From positions 62,001 through 126,000 of IMG/VR virus record IMGVR_UViG_3300035670_000038: a DNA stretch of 64,000 bases; one strand, given 5' to 3'. The stretch is from a virus. The translations under genes and the position numbers were made by a program. Below, one piece after another: positions 26,393 through 34,183 of the stretch; positions within the stretch are counted from its first letter, which is position 1, and every line of letters begins with the position of its first letter. Under the pieces are notes generated by a model. That model did not search any database. It was not told where the DNA came from and worked only from the letters and a program-made list of their open reading frames with translations.

Positions 26393-27066
26393 TATGCAGC
26401 CCTCCGAAGAATGGTGAACCCGCTGTTATCCTTTTTCGCTTTCCCCTTTGCCAGTAGACCGACCACCACGTTCTGCGGGTCGAGGAACCGAAGGTCAGTC
26501 TCGGTGCCGTCAATCACCGTGCGACCAAACCAAACATCGGGGAGACTATCGAACACAACCGCCACGTTCATATCCTGCGGGATAAGGTGTTCATTCTCTT
26601 CGCTACGGCTGAAGGTAAGGTGATAGTTAGAAGGAATGTTCCGACGATTAGGGATCTTTGTGTAGTCATAAAAGGTAAGGTTAGGAAACATTTCCATAAT
26701 GTTTGCGAACCCATTCACCGCGACAGTCTCCCAGCGGATATCGCTCGTCCCGTTCAAACGGAAAACGGGAGTCATCCCCTCACGGTCCGCCTTACGAACC
26801 GCCGCGTGGATATCCTTCACCAACTGCGACATAAAGTTTTCGCGGTCCTCAAAGAAAAGCTTAGTCTTACGGATGCGAGCCTCTTGAATGGCGGTGAACC
26901 GACCACGCCCCGCCGTATTGAGACACGCCGCGGTGCAACCCTTGCTCGCCATCGGGCAGGTATTGTATCCCGAAAGCCAGGACGGGGCGAGGTGAAGGAT
27001 GAAGGTAAGATACCCCATCGCCTCGCCCTTCACCGTCTTAGTGTTGCCGATAGTCAAAAACTTCAT
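26392..27066 (-). CDS. Gp88/DUF7227-like phage protein (224 aa)
   Basis: MKFLTIGNTKTVKGEAMGYL at the start and CPMASKGCTAACLNTAGRG with four Cys near residues 38-52 match the conserved pattern I know from a phage Gp88-like family of unknown function. RIRKTKLFFEDRENF and the FRLNGTSDI segment also fit. The cysteines may bind a metal or cluster. First gene after a strong promoter. Confidence 0.72.
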   Translation of the reverse strand: MKFLTIGNTKTVKGEAMGYLTFILHLAPSWLSGYNTCPMASKGCTAACLNTAGRGRFTAIQEARIRKTKLFFEDRENFMSQLVKDIHAAVRKADREGMTPVFRLNGTSDIRWETVAVNGFANIMEMFPNLTFYDYTKIPNRRNIPSNYHLTFSRSEENEHLIPQDMNVAVVFDSLPDVWFGRTVIDGTETDLRFLDPQNVVVGLLAKGKAKKDNSGFTILRRAA

Positions 27067-27100
27067 TTCGTGTTTCTCCGTAGTGTAGTGGGATGATTGT

Positions 27101-27128
27101 AATATAATACTATATCCCAGGACCACAA
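27101..27128 (-). promoter_or_regulatory. Early-type promoter (minus strand)
   Basis: TTGTGG, 16-bp spacer, TATATT, 35 nt before the ATG at 27066. Confidence 0.8.
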
Positions 27129-27209
27129 GCCCCCGATTGTAACGATTTCATTAGGGATGAGAACCATTCTCAACCGTTTTATCACGGTTTTATCATTTTG
27201 GAAAAAGCG

Positions 27210-27240
27210 AAAACCCCTAGACGGAGTGACTAGGGGTTTT
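27210..27240 (-). terminator. Intrinsic terminator
   Basis: AAAACCCCTAG/CTAGGGGTTTT with a 9-nt loop, after the gene ending at 27259 on the minus strand. Confidence 0.85.
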
Positions 27241-27258
27241 CTATTCGTGCCGCTCGTA

Positions 27259-27447
27259 TTAGATGAGGGTCATCAAAAGATTTCCCATCCCTACATACGT
27301 CCCATAGCGGTCACGCGTTTCGTTCGATTTTGTATAATACTTTCCCTTATATGTTCCGTTCCTATCTCGAAGCTCTTGATAGTCAGAGTAGATATAGAGG
27401 GTTCCCATCAATTGACCGTGGCGGTCACGAAGCTCTTGCGTAGACAT
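27259..27447 (-). CDS. Small repeat protein with three RDRxGxxxG units (62 aa)
   Basis: Almost the whole protein is three tandem units: ELRDRHGQLMGTLYI, ELRDRNGTYKGKYYT and ETRDRYGTYVGMGN. This suggests a small beta-structure built from repeated hairpins. Its start overlaps the stop of the ATPase gene. Function unknown. Confidence 0.65.
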   Translation of the reverse strand: MSTQELRDRHGQLMGTLYIYSDYQELRDRNGTYKGKYYTKSNETRDRYGTYVGMGNLLMTLI

Positions 27448-28283
27448 TAGACCCCCTTGGTGAGAAGGACTCGTGCGATAGACTCCCACCGCGTGGGGTT
27501 ATCCTTTGCCAGACCACACAGCTTCATCAGAGTGCGGATAGACAACTCGCGGAGTGAATCACGATGCACCTTTAGGAAGGAAAGAATTGGAGTGCGAAGA
27601 TGATTCGGGACATCCTCACGGTCGAAGATACGACCACTCGACGCGATGTGTTCCACCCACACACCCAATTCGTTTCGATTGTGGAGTCGAAGGTCAAGAT
27701 ACAGACTCCGCGACATCAACGCCTCGAAGTGTTGTGCGTACTTGTTCTTACCCTCATCCACAAAAGTCTGAAAGTCAAGATTCGAAATAAAAATCATCGC
27801 ACCGTTGAACTCGAAACTCTGCGGGATGTCGTTCTCACGAAGCTGGGGAGCCTCCTTCATATACGACACCTTACGCGTCGAGGAAGTATCACACAGCGCC
27901 TTCAAGATGTTCAACGCGTCCTCATCGTTGAAGATAGAGTCTGCATCGTCGAGGACGATAACATTCCCTGGCTTACGATACTGATACGCCAACATATAGA
28001 GATGAAGGGCGGACATAGACCCACGAACAATCTCGTGCGGAACATCGGCGTGTTCCAGAATGTTCTCGACGGTGTAGGTCTTACCGACACCAGGTGCGCC
28101 CGTCACCACCATCGCCCGAATGTTCTTGGCGATTGCACCCTTGGTCAAGAGTGAGAGGATATCGAACCGCTCCTTCAAATCGGTAAGAATCTGAGAATCA
28201 CTACGAACCTTCGGCTTCGACGCCTCACGGGCGGCGATGTCCGCCTTAGAGGGGCGACCACGCTTCACGACACGAATAGACAT
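27447..28283 (-). CDS. AAA+ ATPase
   Basis: 278 aa. Walker A GAPGVGKT (62-69) and Walker B VIVLDDAD (108-115) are clear, with a sensor-1 Asn in IFISNLDF. Near the N-terminus is an AT-hook-like KRGRPSK. Likely a phage P-loop ATPase acting in DNA processing (helicase-loader or clamp-type roles are common), but no partner is visible here. Confidence 0.85.
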   Translation of the reverse strand: MSIRVVKRGRPSKADIAAREASKPKVRSDSQILTDLKERFDILSLLTKGAIAKNIRAMVVTGAPGVGKTYTVENILEHADVPHEIVRGSMSALHLYMLAYQYRKPGNVIVLDDADSIFNDEDALNILKALCDTSSTRKVSYMKEAPQLRENDIPQSFEFNGAMIFISNLDFQTFVDEGKNKYAQHFEALMSRSLYLDLRLHNRNELGVWVEHIASSGRIFDREDVPNHLRTPILSFLKVHRDSLRELSIRTLMKLCGLAKDNPTRWESIARVLLTKGV

Positions 28284-28314
28284 TTAGAAATCTCCGTTGG
28301 GATTGGGAATTTGT

Positions 28315-28343
28315 AATATAACTAACTTACCTACGAAAGTCAA
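28315..28343 (-). promoter_or_regulatory. Early-type promoter (minus strand)
   Basis: TTGACT, 17-bp spacer, TATATT, for the ATPase at 28283. It overlaps the end of the small gene 28327-28473. Confidence 0.8.
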
Positions 28344-28473
28344 GCCCCTGCGACCTCTCCCACCTCGCCATCTCCTCGCGGTCGAGGTCGGAACATTCCA
28401 CCGAACAGAACATCGCTTCCGAATGGTCGGGGAGTGGGGTCTTACAATGTTCACACTTCTTTTTCATTTTCAT
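28327..28473 (-). CDS. Small zinc-finger protein (48 aa)
   Basis: MKMKKKCEHCKTPL and FCSVECSDL give CxxC...CxxxC, a short treble clef. ATGs at 28473 and 28467 are both possible. Its 3' end overlaps the ATPase promoter. Confidence 0.6.
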   Translation of the reverse strand: MKMKKKCEHCKTPLPDHSEAMFCSVECSDLDREEMARWERSQGLDFRR

Positions 28474-28479
28474 TTCCGA

Positions 28480-28812
28480 TTAGACGTTAGACCAGAACAC
28501 TTGATTCCCACGACGAACCTTCTTGAAGAACCCGTGACGAACCCCATAGTTGAAGAGGTAGGTACCCCAACCAGAGGTGACGTAGTTAGTACCAGTATGG
28601 GGATAGTAGGTGTGTGAGTTGTCGAGGATACGACCAAACACATCTCGAAGGATTTCCGCCTTAGTCGCCTCACCCTTCACCGAAAGGTAATCACGAACAC
28701 GATTTAAACGGGAATTCGGATTGTAAATAGACTTGGAAAAATTCAAACCGTTGGGGGCGGTCAGATGGGAAGGGACCGACGAAAGGGAACGACCATAACC
28801 ATAACCAAACAT
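28480..28812 (-). CDS. Small protein with winged-helix-like region (110 aa)
   Basis: Gly/Tyr/Ser-rich start, then LNRVRDYLSVKGEATKAEIL and RHGFFKKVRRGNQVFW, which resembles a winged helix-turn-helix. Possible DNA binding; not recognised as a named family. RBS CGGAG before the ATG. Confidence 0.6.
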   Translation of the reverse strand: MFGYGYGRSLSSVPSHLTAPNGLNFSKSIYNPNSRLNRVRDYLSVKGEATKAEILRDVFGRILDNSHTYYPHTGTNYVTSGWGTYLFNYGVRHGFFKKVRRGNQVFWSNV

Positions 28813-28842
28813 TTTGAAACTCCGTAGAAAAGGGATAAAGGT

Positions 28843-28870
28843 AATATAACACAATATCCCCAAACCACAA
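28843..28870 (-). promoter_or_regulatory. Early-type promoter (minus strand)
   Basis: TTGTGG, 16-bp spacer, TATATT, 31 nt before the ATG at 28812. Confidence 0.8.
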
Positions 28871-28884
28871 GAGGAAACCCGCCC

Positions 28885-29000
28885 CGTTACAATTCCGTTA
28901 CAATTGGACAAGAGCTGGACAAGTTATCCACATCACAAATATTAAAACGTGGAAAACTATGTGGATAAGTTTTATCATCATTTCTTGTAGTTTTATCATC
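28885..29000. promoter_or_regulatory. Motif cluster with two consensus DnaA boxes
   Basis: GTTACAATTCCGTTACAATT, then TTATCCACA at 28924 and its inverse TGTGGATAA at 28960, then two GTTTTATCATC copies (28968, 28988). Both DnaA boxes match the E. coli consensus in 9 of 9 positions. A second origin-like or regulatory cluster. Confidence 0.6.
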
Positions 29001-29167
29001 CGCGCAAATTTAAACCCCCCCTGCGGATTTGCAGGGAGGGTTCCCGTATCGTGGGGAACGTCGAGGTTTTTTATTAGAGGGAACCTGGAACGGAAACCCT
29101 CGTTAGCGTTAACTGGTGGGGGAGGTTCTGTGACCCTTACGCGCCCACCACAACGCCCGTATCTTTT
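29001..29167. other. Intergenic stretch with GC-rich hairpin
   Basis: A CCCTGC/GCAGGG hairpin (about 29018-29040) may end transcription of the minus-strand gene at 29168. The rest shows no credible gene; an open plus-strand frame here has no coding character. Confidence 0.45.
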
Positions 29168-29374
29168 TTACCGATGGGTGAAAGACATATGCACCCCATT
29201 GGTGTCCCACTTTAGTTTGCGGAGGCTTCGGAACCTACGCTTTGCACCATTTCGATTAGGTTCCACCTTGCGGCGGTTGTCGGTCAGACTCCCAACGGGG
29301 GAGGTGTTCCCGCGGGACGGCTGACGGGTCGGGAGGCTGTCGTACATCTCGTCCAAATCGTCGTAGTTAATCAT
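29168..29374 (-). CDS. Small basic protein, unknown (68 aa)
   Basis: Acidic start (MINYDDLDEMYDS), then a strongly basic Arg-rich part. Promoter with TAGATT -10 just upstream. No family recognised. Confidence 0.55.
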   Translation of the reverse strand: MINYDDLDEMYDSLPTRQPSRGNTSPVGSLTDNRRKVEPNRNGAKRRFRSLRKLKWDTNGVHMSFTHR

Positions 29375-29381
29375 AAAAGGA

Positions 29382-29410
29382 AATCTAATGGGTTGTGGTG
29401 TGTTTGTCAA
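29382..29410 (-). promoter_or_regulatory. Promoter (minus strand)
   Basis: TTGACA, 17-bp spacer, TAGATT. The -35 overlaps the stop of the upstream gene at 29407. Confidence 0.65.
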
Positions 29411-29604
29411 GCCTGCGAGGCAAATTCGTTGATGAACGAAAGCTGGTCCTCATTCACATGCGGCAGTCTTGCCACCGACACCAACCCAAAAGTCTCCCGC
29501 GTTGCGTCAAGGTCAAGAAGCTCCGGCCAATCCCAATAGTCGGGACCATTCGACATATCCTCTGTGGTGGTGTATTCCAGTACGATGCGATAGGTCTTAG
29601 CCAT
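29407..29604 (-). CDS. Small protein, unknown (65 aa)
   Basis: Acidic alpha/beta protein. Start overlaps the stop of the neighbour (1 nt). Third gene of the unit started at 30033. Confidence 0.6.
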   Translation of the reverse strand: MAKTYRIVLEYTTTEDMSNGPDYWDWPELLDLDATRETFGLVSVARLPHVNEDQLSFINEFASQA

Positions 29605-29816
29605 TAGACATTCTCCAAAAGGTCGGGGTAAACATCCTTCACATCAGAATACAACTGCTCGTCGGTCAACTCATTCAACTGCTCATCCAACGTATCGAAC
29701 GCGTACTGCACCAAATCCTTGATGTCCATAGTATCCACGATACGGGAGATGTACGCTTCCTGCAACTTGTGCCGATAGGGGCGGTTATCCATATACTGCT
29801 CGAAGGCGTTGGTCAT
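29604..29816 (-). CDS. Small acidic helical protein, unknown (70 aa)
   Basis: Helical and acidic (LVQYAFDTLDEQLNELTDEQ). Between two coupled neighbours. No motif. Confidence 0.6.
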   Translation of the reverse strand: MTNAFEQYMDNRPYRHKLQEAYISRIVDTMDIKDLVQYAFDTLDEQLNELTDEQLYSDVKDVYPDLLENV

Positions 29817-29817
29817 C

Positions 29818-30033
29818 TTACTTCCCCTCTTGGATGTTGGTGATAGACGTTAGAAGGAGGCGGTCATAGTAGTCCGCCATCTCCGTCATCTGCTTCCCAC
29901 CGCGGGTGCGCATCTCGAAAATCATACCCGAAACCATAGAACCGAAATACCCTGCGGCGTAGGAGTAGTCCCCATATCGCTCGCGGGAAACATCGGTCAT
30001 CTTGGTCACTGCATCATAGGTGTTGCTCATCAT
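29818..30033 (-). CDS. Small helical protein, unknown (71 aa)
   Basis: First gene after a consensus promoter; GGAG precedes two consecutive ATGs (30033 and 30030, the latter better spaced). Tyr/Gly/Met-rich helical protein. No family recognised. Confidence 0.6.
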   Translation of the reverse strand: MMSNTYDAVTKMTDVSRERYGDYSYAAGYFGSMVSGMIFEMRTRGGKQMTEMADYYDRLLLTSITNIQEGK

Positions 30034-30056
30034 TTTCTCCGTTTGGTGTGTATTGT

Positions 30057-30085
30057 AATATAACCTTTTATTAGGTCGGTGTCAA
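30057..30085 (-). promoter_or_regulatory. Consensus early promoter (minus strand)
   Basis: TTGACA, 17-bp spacer, TATATT, 24 nt before the ATG at 30033. Confidence 0.85.
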
Positions 30086-30351
30086 GCGTCGAACCCCGCG
30101 TACTCGTACCCGTCCAGGTCGTGCCCGTACATCCACTCCGATTCCCGCTCCATGCGGTCGGTGTCGATGGGGGAACCCGAATCCTCCTCATACGCGAGGT
30201 CATCGTAATCCGCGTCATACTTAAAACGAAACGCCTCCATCTCCGCCTGCGCCTCCGCCTCACACACAGCGGAACAGAAGAACTCGGAACCGATGAACGA
30301 GCCAACCTCGTTCTCGTTGCAGACGGGGCAAATCGGGATGTGGTAGGACAT
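30082..30351 (-). CDS. Small zinc-ribbon acidic protein (89 aa)
   Basis: CPVC and FFCSAVCEAE give two Cys pairs in the first 30 residues; the rest is acidic and helical. GGAG before the ATG at 30351. Unknown function. Confidence 0.65.
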   Translation of the reverse strand: MSYHIPICPVCNENEVGSFIGSEFFCSAVCEAEAQAEMEAFRFKYDADYDDLAYEEDSGSPIDTDRMERESEWMYGHDLDGYEYAGFDA

Positions 30352-30376
30352 TTTGTTCTCCATTGAAGTTATACTA

Positions 30377-30404
30377 AATATAACCCTATATCTGGGGGAC
30401 ACAA
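30377..30404 (-). promoter_or_regulatory. Early-type promoter (minus strand)
   Basis: TTGTGT, 16-bp spacer, TATATT, 26 nt before the ATG at 30351. Confidence 0.75.
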
Positions 30405-30417
30405 GGGGGCAGGGGGT

Positions 30418-30490
30418 CTGTTACAATTCCGTTACAATTGGACAAGATTGGACTATGGGTACAACCCTTGTCCAGCGTTTTATCACGCGG
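30418..30490. repeat. GTTACAATT tandem and TTTTATCAC motif
   Basis: GTTACAATTCCGTTACAATT, the same 20-nt tandem as at 28885, then CGTTTTATCACGCGG. Lies between a terminator and the 30377 promoter. Confidence 0.65.
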
Positions 30491-30506
30491 TTTTGGGCAT
30501 AAAAAA

Positions 30507-30527
30507 CCCCACCTTCGGAGGGTGGGG
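30507..30527 (-). terminator. Intrinsic terminator (minus strand)
   Basis: CCCCACC-TTCGGA-GGGTGGGG, with TTTTTTATG on the minus strand, after the gene ending at 30546. Confidence 0.85.
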
Positions 30528-30545
30528 AAATCCCATAGGGTTTTT

Positions 30546-30821
30546 TTAATTCTGAATTGCGGTCAAAAGCTTCGTTAACTGTAACTTCTCCCAGCTCAAC
30601 TCCGCATGCTTCCTATTCAATGCGTCCAGCTCATCGTCAATCGCCTTGATACGGACGGGGGCGTGTTCCTCAACAACCTTGACGATGTTAAACCCATGAC
30701 CCAACCCCTCTTGCGGGTCAAAGTGGGGAAGGGGAAGAGAGTGAATAGGATTCTCTGCTGTGATTGACTCCATCACCCTTTCCCTACTGACGGGCTTCTT
30801 CTTACCGAAGAGTGGGGTCAT
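30546..30821 (-). CDS. Small helical protein, unknown (91 aa)
   Basis: C-terminal coiled-coil-like region (IKAIDDELDALNRKHAELSW). Start overlaps the stop of the neighbour. No family recognised. Confidence 0.6.
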   Translation of the reverse strand: MTPLFGKKKPVSRERVMESITAENPIHSLPLPHFDPQEGLGHGFNIVKVVEEHAPVRIKAIDDELDALNRKHAELSWEKLQLTKLLTAIQN

Positions 30822-31204
30822 TACGCGACCACCTTACGCGGACGGCCACGCTTCTTGTACCCAGCCGTAATCTGAGCCTCAGCCTCCAGGTGGGCCTTCT
30901 CAGCATCGGTCCCAGCCTTGGGGGAACCCGTATAACCAGACCAATCATACTGCGACACCGTATCAAGAGTACCAAAGGTACGCCGCGGGTTAATCTGAGC
31001 CCACGACTTGATGCCGTAGATGATCCACGAATTGCGGTCAACCATATACCGACCAAGCTTCTGTACATCCGTCTGCACGTAGACCTTATCGAACTTACGA
31101 CCAGTCTCTACCTGCCACTTGTCACCCTTGACGCCAACGTTCTGAGTCATAAGAGCCTTAACGAAAGCCTCAACCTTCTGCGAATACTCGACAGCCTTAT
31201 CCAT
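30821..31204 (-). CDS. Protein with C-terminal AT-hook-like tail (127 aa)
   Basis: The end KKRGRPRKVVA is a consensus AT-hook, so DNA minor-groove binding is likely. The rest has no recognised domain. The start follows a long 5' region (about 90 nt) after a strong promoter. Confidence 0.7.
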   Translation of the reverse strand: MDKAVEYSQKVEAFVKALMTQNVGVKGDKWQVETGRKFDKVYVQTDVQKLGRYMVDRNSWIIYGIKSWAQINPRRTFGTLDTVSQYDWSGYTGSPKAGTDAEKAHLEAEAQITAGYKKRGRPRKVVA

Positions 31205-31300
31205 TTTAGTTTGCCTCCCACAAGTTATTAAAGAACTTGTATAGTGTTTTCCTACTCTAGTGAATAACCTTCGTGTTATTACACTTTTCCTAACATACTA

Positions 31301-31329
31301 AATATACCCACTAAATACCAGTTTGTCAA
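31301..31329 (-). promoter_or_regulatory. Consensus early promoter (minus strand)
   Basis: TTGACA, 17-bp spacer, TATATT. The leader to the ATG at 31204 is about 90 nt. Confidence 0.85.
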
Positions 31330-31655
31330 GCCCCTACAATTTCTTTTACCTTTTCGTACTTATACCACATTAGGGCCATCTGGTAACCAGCGTATAACTC
31401 ACCCTCAATTAAATCTTTATATTCATCAATCTGCTTTAGGTTCAGCGGTGTCTCTTCACCCTCAAACATCACCGATTGCCCGTTGGTCAACTTGGTATGC
31501 ATCTGTTCCAGCATCGGCATCAGAGTCAAGGTGTTGGTCACGACCTCTTCGAATTCATCTTTATACTTCGGGTCACTATCCAACTTGTCCCAGCAAATCT
31601 GTATCTGCTCTGGGTCATTGATAGCCATCTCTTGGATTTCACGTAGTCGGGTCAC
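31326..31655 (-). CDS. Helical acidic protein, unknown (109 aa)
   Basis: GTG start overlapping the SWIM gene's stop (GTGA). All-helical, acidic, no motif. End of the operon that starts at 32961. Confidence 0.6.
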   Translation of the reverse strand: MTRLREIQEMAINDPEQIQICWDKLDSDPKYKDEFEEVVTNTLTLMPMLEQMHTKLTNGQSVMFEGEETPLNLKQIDEYKDLIEGELYAGYQMALMWYKYEKVKEIVGA

Positions 31656-31939
31656 TGCTTGTTCTCCTTGTCTGAGTGCTTACACATTCTGCGGAAGGAA
31701 TACCCTGCGCAGCTACACATCCACTTCCCGTTCGGTTGTCGGGTCAAGGTATAGGTTGCACCCCTCGACCCCTGTACCTTCTTCTGCTCTACCTTGACCT
31801 TCTCCACCTTGGGACGGTTCCACGATATCTGGCTCAACGTGGTCCCGTGGGGAACCTCTTTCCAATCTGGCATGATGTAGAGCTTATTTCCAATCTTTGC
31901 TAGTGCGGGACTATGTATCCCATTCGATGTATACTTCAT
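31652..31939 (-). CDS. SWIM zinc-finger protein (95 aa)
   Basis: KWMCSCAGYSFRRMCKH is a short SWIM-type CxCxnCxH motif at the C-terminus. SWIM domains bind DNA or proteins. Start overlaps the HTH gene. Confidence 0.7.
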   Translation of the reverse strand: MKYTSNGIHSPALAKIGNKLYIMPDWKEVPHGTTLSQISWNRPKVEKVKVEQKKVQGSRGATYTLTRQPNGKWMCSCAGYSFRRMCKHSDKENKQ

Positions 31940-32385
31940 ACACCGACCGTTACGGTGACCTTCCCCTCAATGCGAAGCAGAGTAGTGATAATCTTTCGGA
32001 GATTGTCCACCTGCTTCTGATTCTCTACGGTGACCTTCGTATACTGCGTAGTTCCAGTAGGGAAGGTCAGATGCCGGCGTCTTGCCGCCAACACCTTCGG
32101 TCTAGCATTGTAGAGTTTCGCAAACTTCTTGAATCCCTTCTGTTCGTAGTAGTGATGTCCGTTTTCAAGCATATGACTCTTTGCCAGAATGTCGTGCAGC
32201 TTGTCGGTCACCTCCACACCCTGTAAGTCCCAATATGCCTTTGCATCCGCGGCGTCTCGACGATACTTGAGCGTGGCGGGGTCCACCCCCAACACCTCGG
32301 CCGCCTCTGGGGTTGTGTAGTACCCCGTGATGCGAGCGGGTGCCCGCTTGGTCTTACGGCTGATGGTTGGATTATAAAGTTTCAT
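31936..32385 (-). CDS. Helix-turn-helix protein (149 aa)
   Basis: GYYTTPEAAEVLGVDPATLK is a MerR/excisionase-like HTH near residue 21. The middle and end are basic. Possibly the regulator of the motifs in this region, but nothing direct shows that. Confidence 0.68.
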   Translation of the reverse strand: MKLYNPTISRKTKRAPARITGYYTTPEAAEVLGVDPATLKYRRDAADAKAYWDLQGVEVTDKLHDILAKSHMLENGHHYYEQKGFKKFAKLYNARPKVLAARRRHLTFPTGTTQYTKVTVENQKQVDNLRKIITTLLRIEGKVTVTVGV

Positions 32386-32386
32386 A

Positions 32387-32566
32387 TTAGAGGTCACGGT
32401 TAGAAGGATTCTCCTCAACCCACCCCATCCAAGCGATAAGGGCATCTCGTGCCTCTCGACGCTCTAGACCTAGTGCGGCCTGAAGGTAGGGAGCCGCCCC
32501 GTACATGTTGACCTCACCAGACTCGCGGAGGCGATTGAGAAACTCGAACTCAGGACGAATAGCCAT
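32387..32566 (-). CDS. Conserved small phage protein (59 aa)
   Basis: FEFLNRLRESGEVNMYGAAPY, then an Ala/Leu/Arg helix and DALIAWM. This arrangement is frequent in a small phage protein family of unknown function. RBS weak; overlaps nothing. Confidence 0.65.
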   Translation of the reverse strand: MAIRPEFEFLNRLRESGEVNMYGAAPYLQAALGLERREARDALIAWMGWVEENPSNRDL

Positions 32567-32568
32567 TT

Positions 32569-32961
32569 TTAGTTTTCTCCCGTAATCTTAAAGGTCTGCC
32601 ACTCACCATTCACTCGAAGGTACCCATACTCACACCACGAACCCTTACGGAACCCCAACCACTCTTCAACGTTGGTGTGGACAAGGGCGGACACCCCATT
32701 CTCACCGCGGTCCCGACCATAGAAGGTAGTCATACCCTCCGTGCGGTCATCAAACGGGTTGCGTTCCGTGGGGGAACCGATTTGCTGGTCAATCGAAGAA
32801 ATATCACCCATATCCAGAAGGCGGTCCAGCTTGTCCTCATCAGAATAGAAATCTCGAAGGATAGTTCCCGCGTGTTCGGGATACCCGTCCCAATGTCCGT
32901 AGACAGAACGAACCGTCACCCCATCCTCCTGCACCTTACCAACCGTCCATCGCGTAGCCAT
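32569..32961 (-). CDS. Conserved phage protein, unknown (130 aa)
   Basis: SVYGHWDGYPEHAGTIL and LLDMGDISSID are hallmarks I recognise from a widespread small phage protein of unknown function. Leads the operon 31326-32961; GGAG before ATG. Confidence 0.72.
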   Translation of the reverse strand: MATRWTVGKVQEDGVTVRSVYGHWDGYPEHAGTILRDFYSDEDKLDRLLDMGDISSIDQQIGSPTERNPFDDRTEGMTTFYGRDRGENGVSALVHTNVEEWLGFRKGSWCEYGYLRVNGEWQTFKITGEN

Positions 32962-32989
32962 CGTGTGTCTCCTTAAGTGGTGTTTAGGT

Positions 32990-33018
32990 AATATAACCTA
33001 TTATCGGTCAGAAGTCAA
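32990..33018 (-). promoter_or_regulatory. Early-type promoter (minus strand)
   Basis: TTGACT, 17-bp spacer, TATATT, 29 nt before the ATG at 32961. The -35 lies in the end of the upstream gene. Confidence 0.8.
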
Positions 33019-33201
33019 GGGGGCGTCCCCCATCGTCTTGACCATATCGTTATAGTCATCCGCCAACCCCGCCATCTTCCGTAGCTCAGCGATGGCGACA
33101 CTCTTATCCCCAAACTCGTAGACCGCGAGAAGGACAGGGAGGATACCGGTCCAGGTGGGGGTCAGGTCGATAGTCTCAACCTTTTTCGTCTTTTTAGCCA
33201 T
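33001..33201 (-). CDS. Small conserved phage protein (66 aa)
   Basis: Basic start, then DLTPTWTGILPVLLAVYEFG and AIAELRKMAGLADDY, a pattern I associate with small phage proteins of unknown function. Start overlaps the neighbour by 1 nt. Confidence 0.65.
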   Translation of the reverse strand: MAKKTKKVETIDLTPTWTGILPVLLAVYEFGDKSVAIAELRKMAGLADDYNDMVKTMGDAPLTSDR

Positions 33202-33371
33202 TAACGAACCCCCCGCTCTTCCAGACACTGCGACACATACTCTAGGTCGGCGGAAGCACAGTCATACTCATACGACCCGAACTCCATCTCTTCCATCATC
33301 TCATCCAGCTCCTTGTACCACGCCAACATCTCATCCGTGGACATCTGCTTGACCGTCTTAACTTCTAACAT
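33201..33371 (-). CDS. Small acidic protein, unknown (56 aa)
   Basis: Helical, Met/Glu-rich, with TAATG coupling to the next gene. Promoter at 33400. Confidence 0.6.
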   Translation of the reverse strand: MLEVKTVKQMSTDEMLAWYKELDEMMEEMEFGSYEYDCASADLEYVSQCLEERGVR

Positions 33372-33399
33372 TCTGTGTCTCCTTTAGTGGTGTGTATCT

Positions 33400-33428
33400 A
33401 ATATAACCTTATTAGTCAGCGTAGTCAA
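33400..33428 (-). promoter_or_regulatory. Early-type promoter (minus strand)
   Basis: TTGACT, 17-bp spacer, TATATT, 29 nt before the ATG at 33371. Confidence 0.8.
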
Positions 33429-33657
33429 GGGGGTCAAACTGAAAGAACCCCTCAACCCCATCTGGGAACTCTACCGACTGGATCATCTCATCGGTGATAG
33501 TATCCATATCCCGATAGTCCCATTCGGTATAGTCATTCAGCTCATCCTCACGGATGACCCATTCCCAGTTGTGGTACTTCCCATTCGTGTGAGTGTTGAT
33601 GACAAGGAAGCGGTCACAGGTGGACCAATAGACGATGTTTTTTAGTGTGTTGTTCAT
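33412..33657 (-). CDS. Small protein, unknown, perhaps leaderless mRNA (81 aa)
   Basis: The ATG lies only 6 nt after the -10 element of its promoter and has no ribosome site. Acidic, aromatic-rich protein. No family recognised. Confidence 0.55.
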   Translation of the reverse strand: MNNTLKNIVYWSTCDRFLVINTHTNGKYHNWEWVIREDELNDYTEWDYRDMDTITDEMIQSVEFPDGVEGFFQFDPLDYAD

Positions 33658-33663
33658 ATAGGT

Positions 33664-33692
33664 AATATAAGCTAATAACCCCCCACCCACAA
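33664..33692 (-). promoter_or_regulatory. Early-type promoter (minus strand)
   Basis: TTGTGG, 17-bp spacer, TATATT. A normal start point would fall at or next to the ATG at 33657. Confidence 0.7.
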
Positions 33693-33741
33693 GGGGCGGA
33701 GGGTATTATAACGTAATTGTTACAATTGGACAGGGTTAGGA

Positions 33742-33885
33742 CTAGAAGCTGGACAGGTACACACTCATCCCCAACTGGAAGAGGATAACCCCATAACAGA
33801 CCGCCAGCATCTTGTGACCGAATCGGTTGTCAAGGGACGCGGAATGATTGACGGCTGAAAGGAACTCATGGACGTACTTGGTCAT
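33742..33885 (-). CDS. Small membrane protein (47 aa)
   Basis: C-terminal hydrophobic helix (MLAVCYGVILFQLGMSVYL). Paired with the next small membrane gene. No family recognised. Confidence 0.5.
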   Translation of the reverse strand: MTKYVHEFLSAVNHSASLDNRFGHKMLAVCYGVILFQLGMSVYLSSF

Positions 33886-33895
33886 GCTGGTCACC

Positions 33896-34084
33896 TCAAA
33901 GAGAAAGAAAGGAAAAGATACCACCAAAGATGTTCTTCAAGATGAATGACCACATCAGATAGGGAATCATCTTGGTCACTACCTCAAAGACCAACCAACC
34001 CAACCAGCCTATCAAGAGAAACCAACGGGCTTTCCAGATAAACTCCGTGACTACTTTCACACTCTCTGGGATGTCACGGAACAT
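33896..34084 (-). CDS. Small membrane protein (62 aa)
   Basis: Two hydrophobic segments (FLLIGWLGWLVFEVV and an IFGGIFSFL end). Weak ribosome site; a better one (AAGGAG) lies further upstream without an in-frame start. No family recognised. Confidence 0.5.
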   Translation of the reverse strand: MFRDIPESVKVVTEFIWKARWFLLIGWLGWLVFEVVTKMIPYLMWSFILKNIFGGIFSFLSL

Positions 34085-34155
34085 CTCACCCAGAAAGGCT
34101 TGGAGGGACTTGACTACTGCGTTGAAGGTATATCTCCTTGTTGAAGTGTACCTTT

Positions 34156-34183
34156 AATATAACCTATTATCGGTAGAACACAA
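34156..34183 (-). promoter_or_regulatory. Early-type promoter (minus strand)
   Basis: TTGTGT, 16-bp spacer, TATATT, upstream of the two small membrane genes. Confidence 0.7.
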
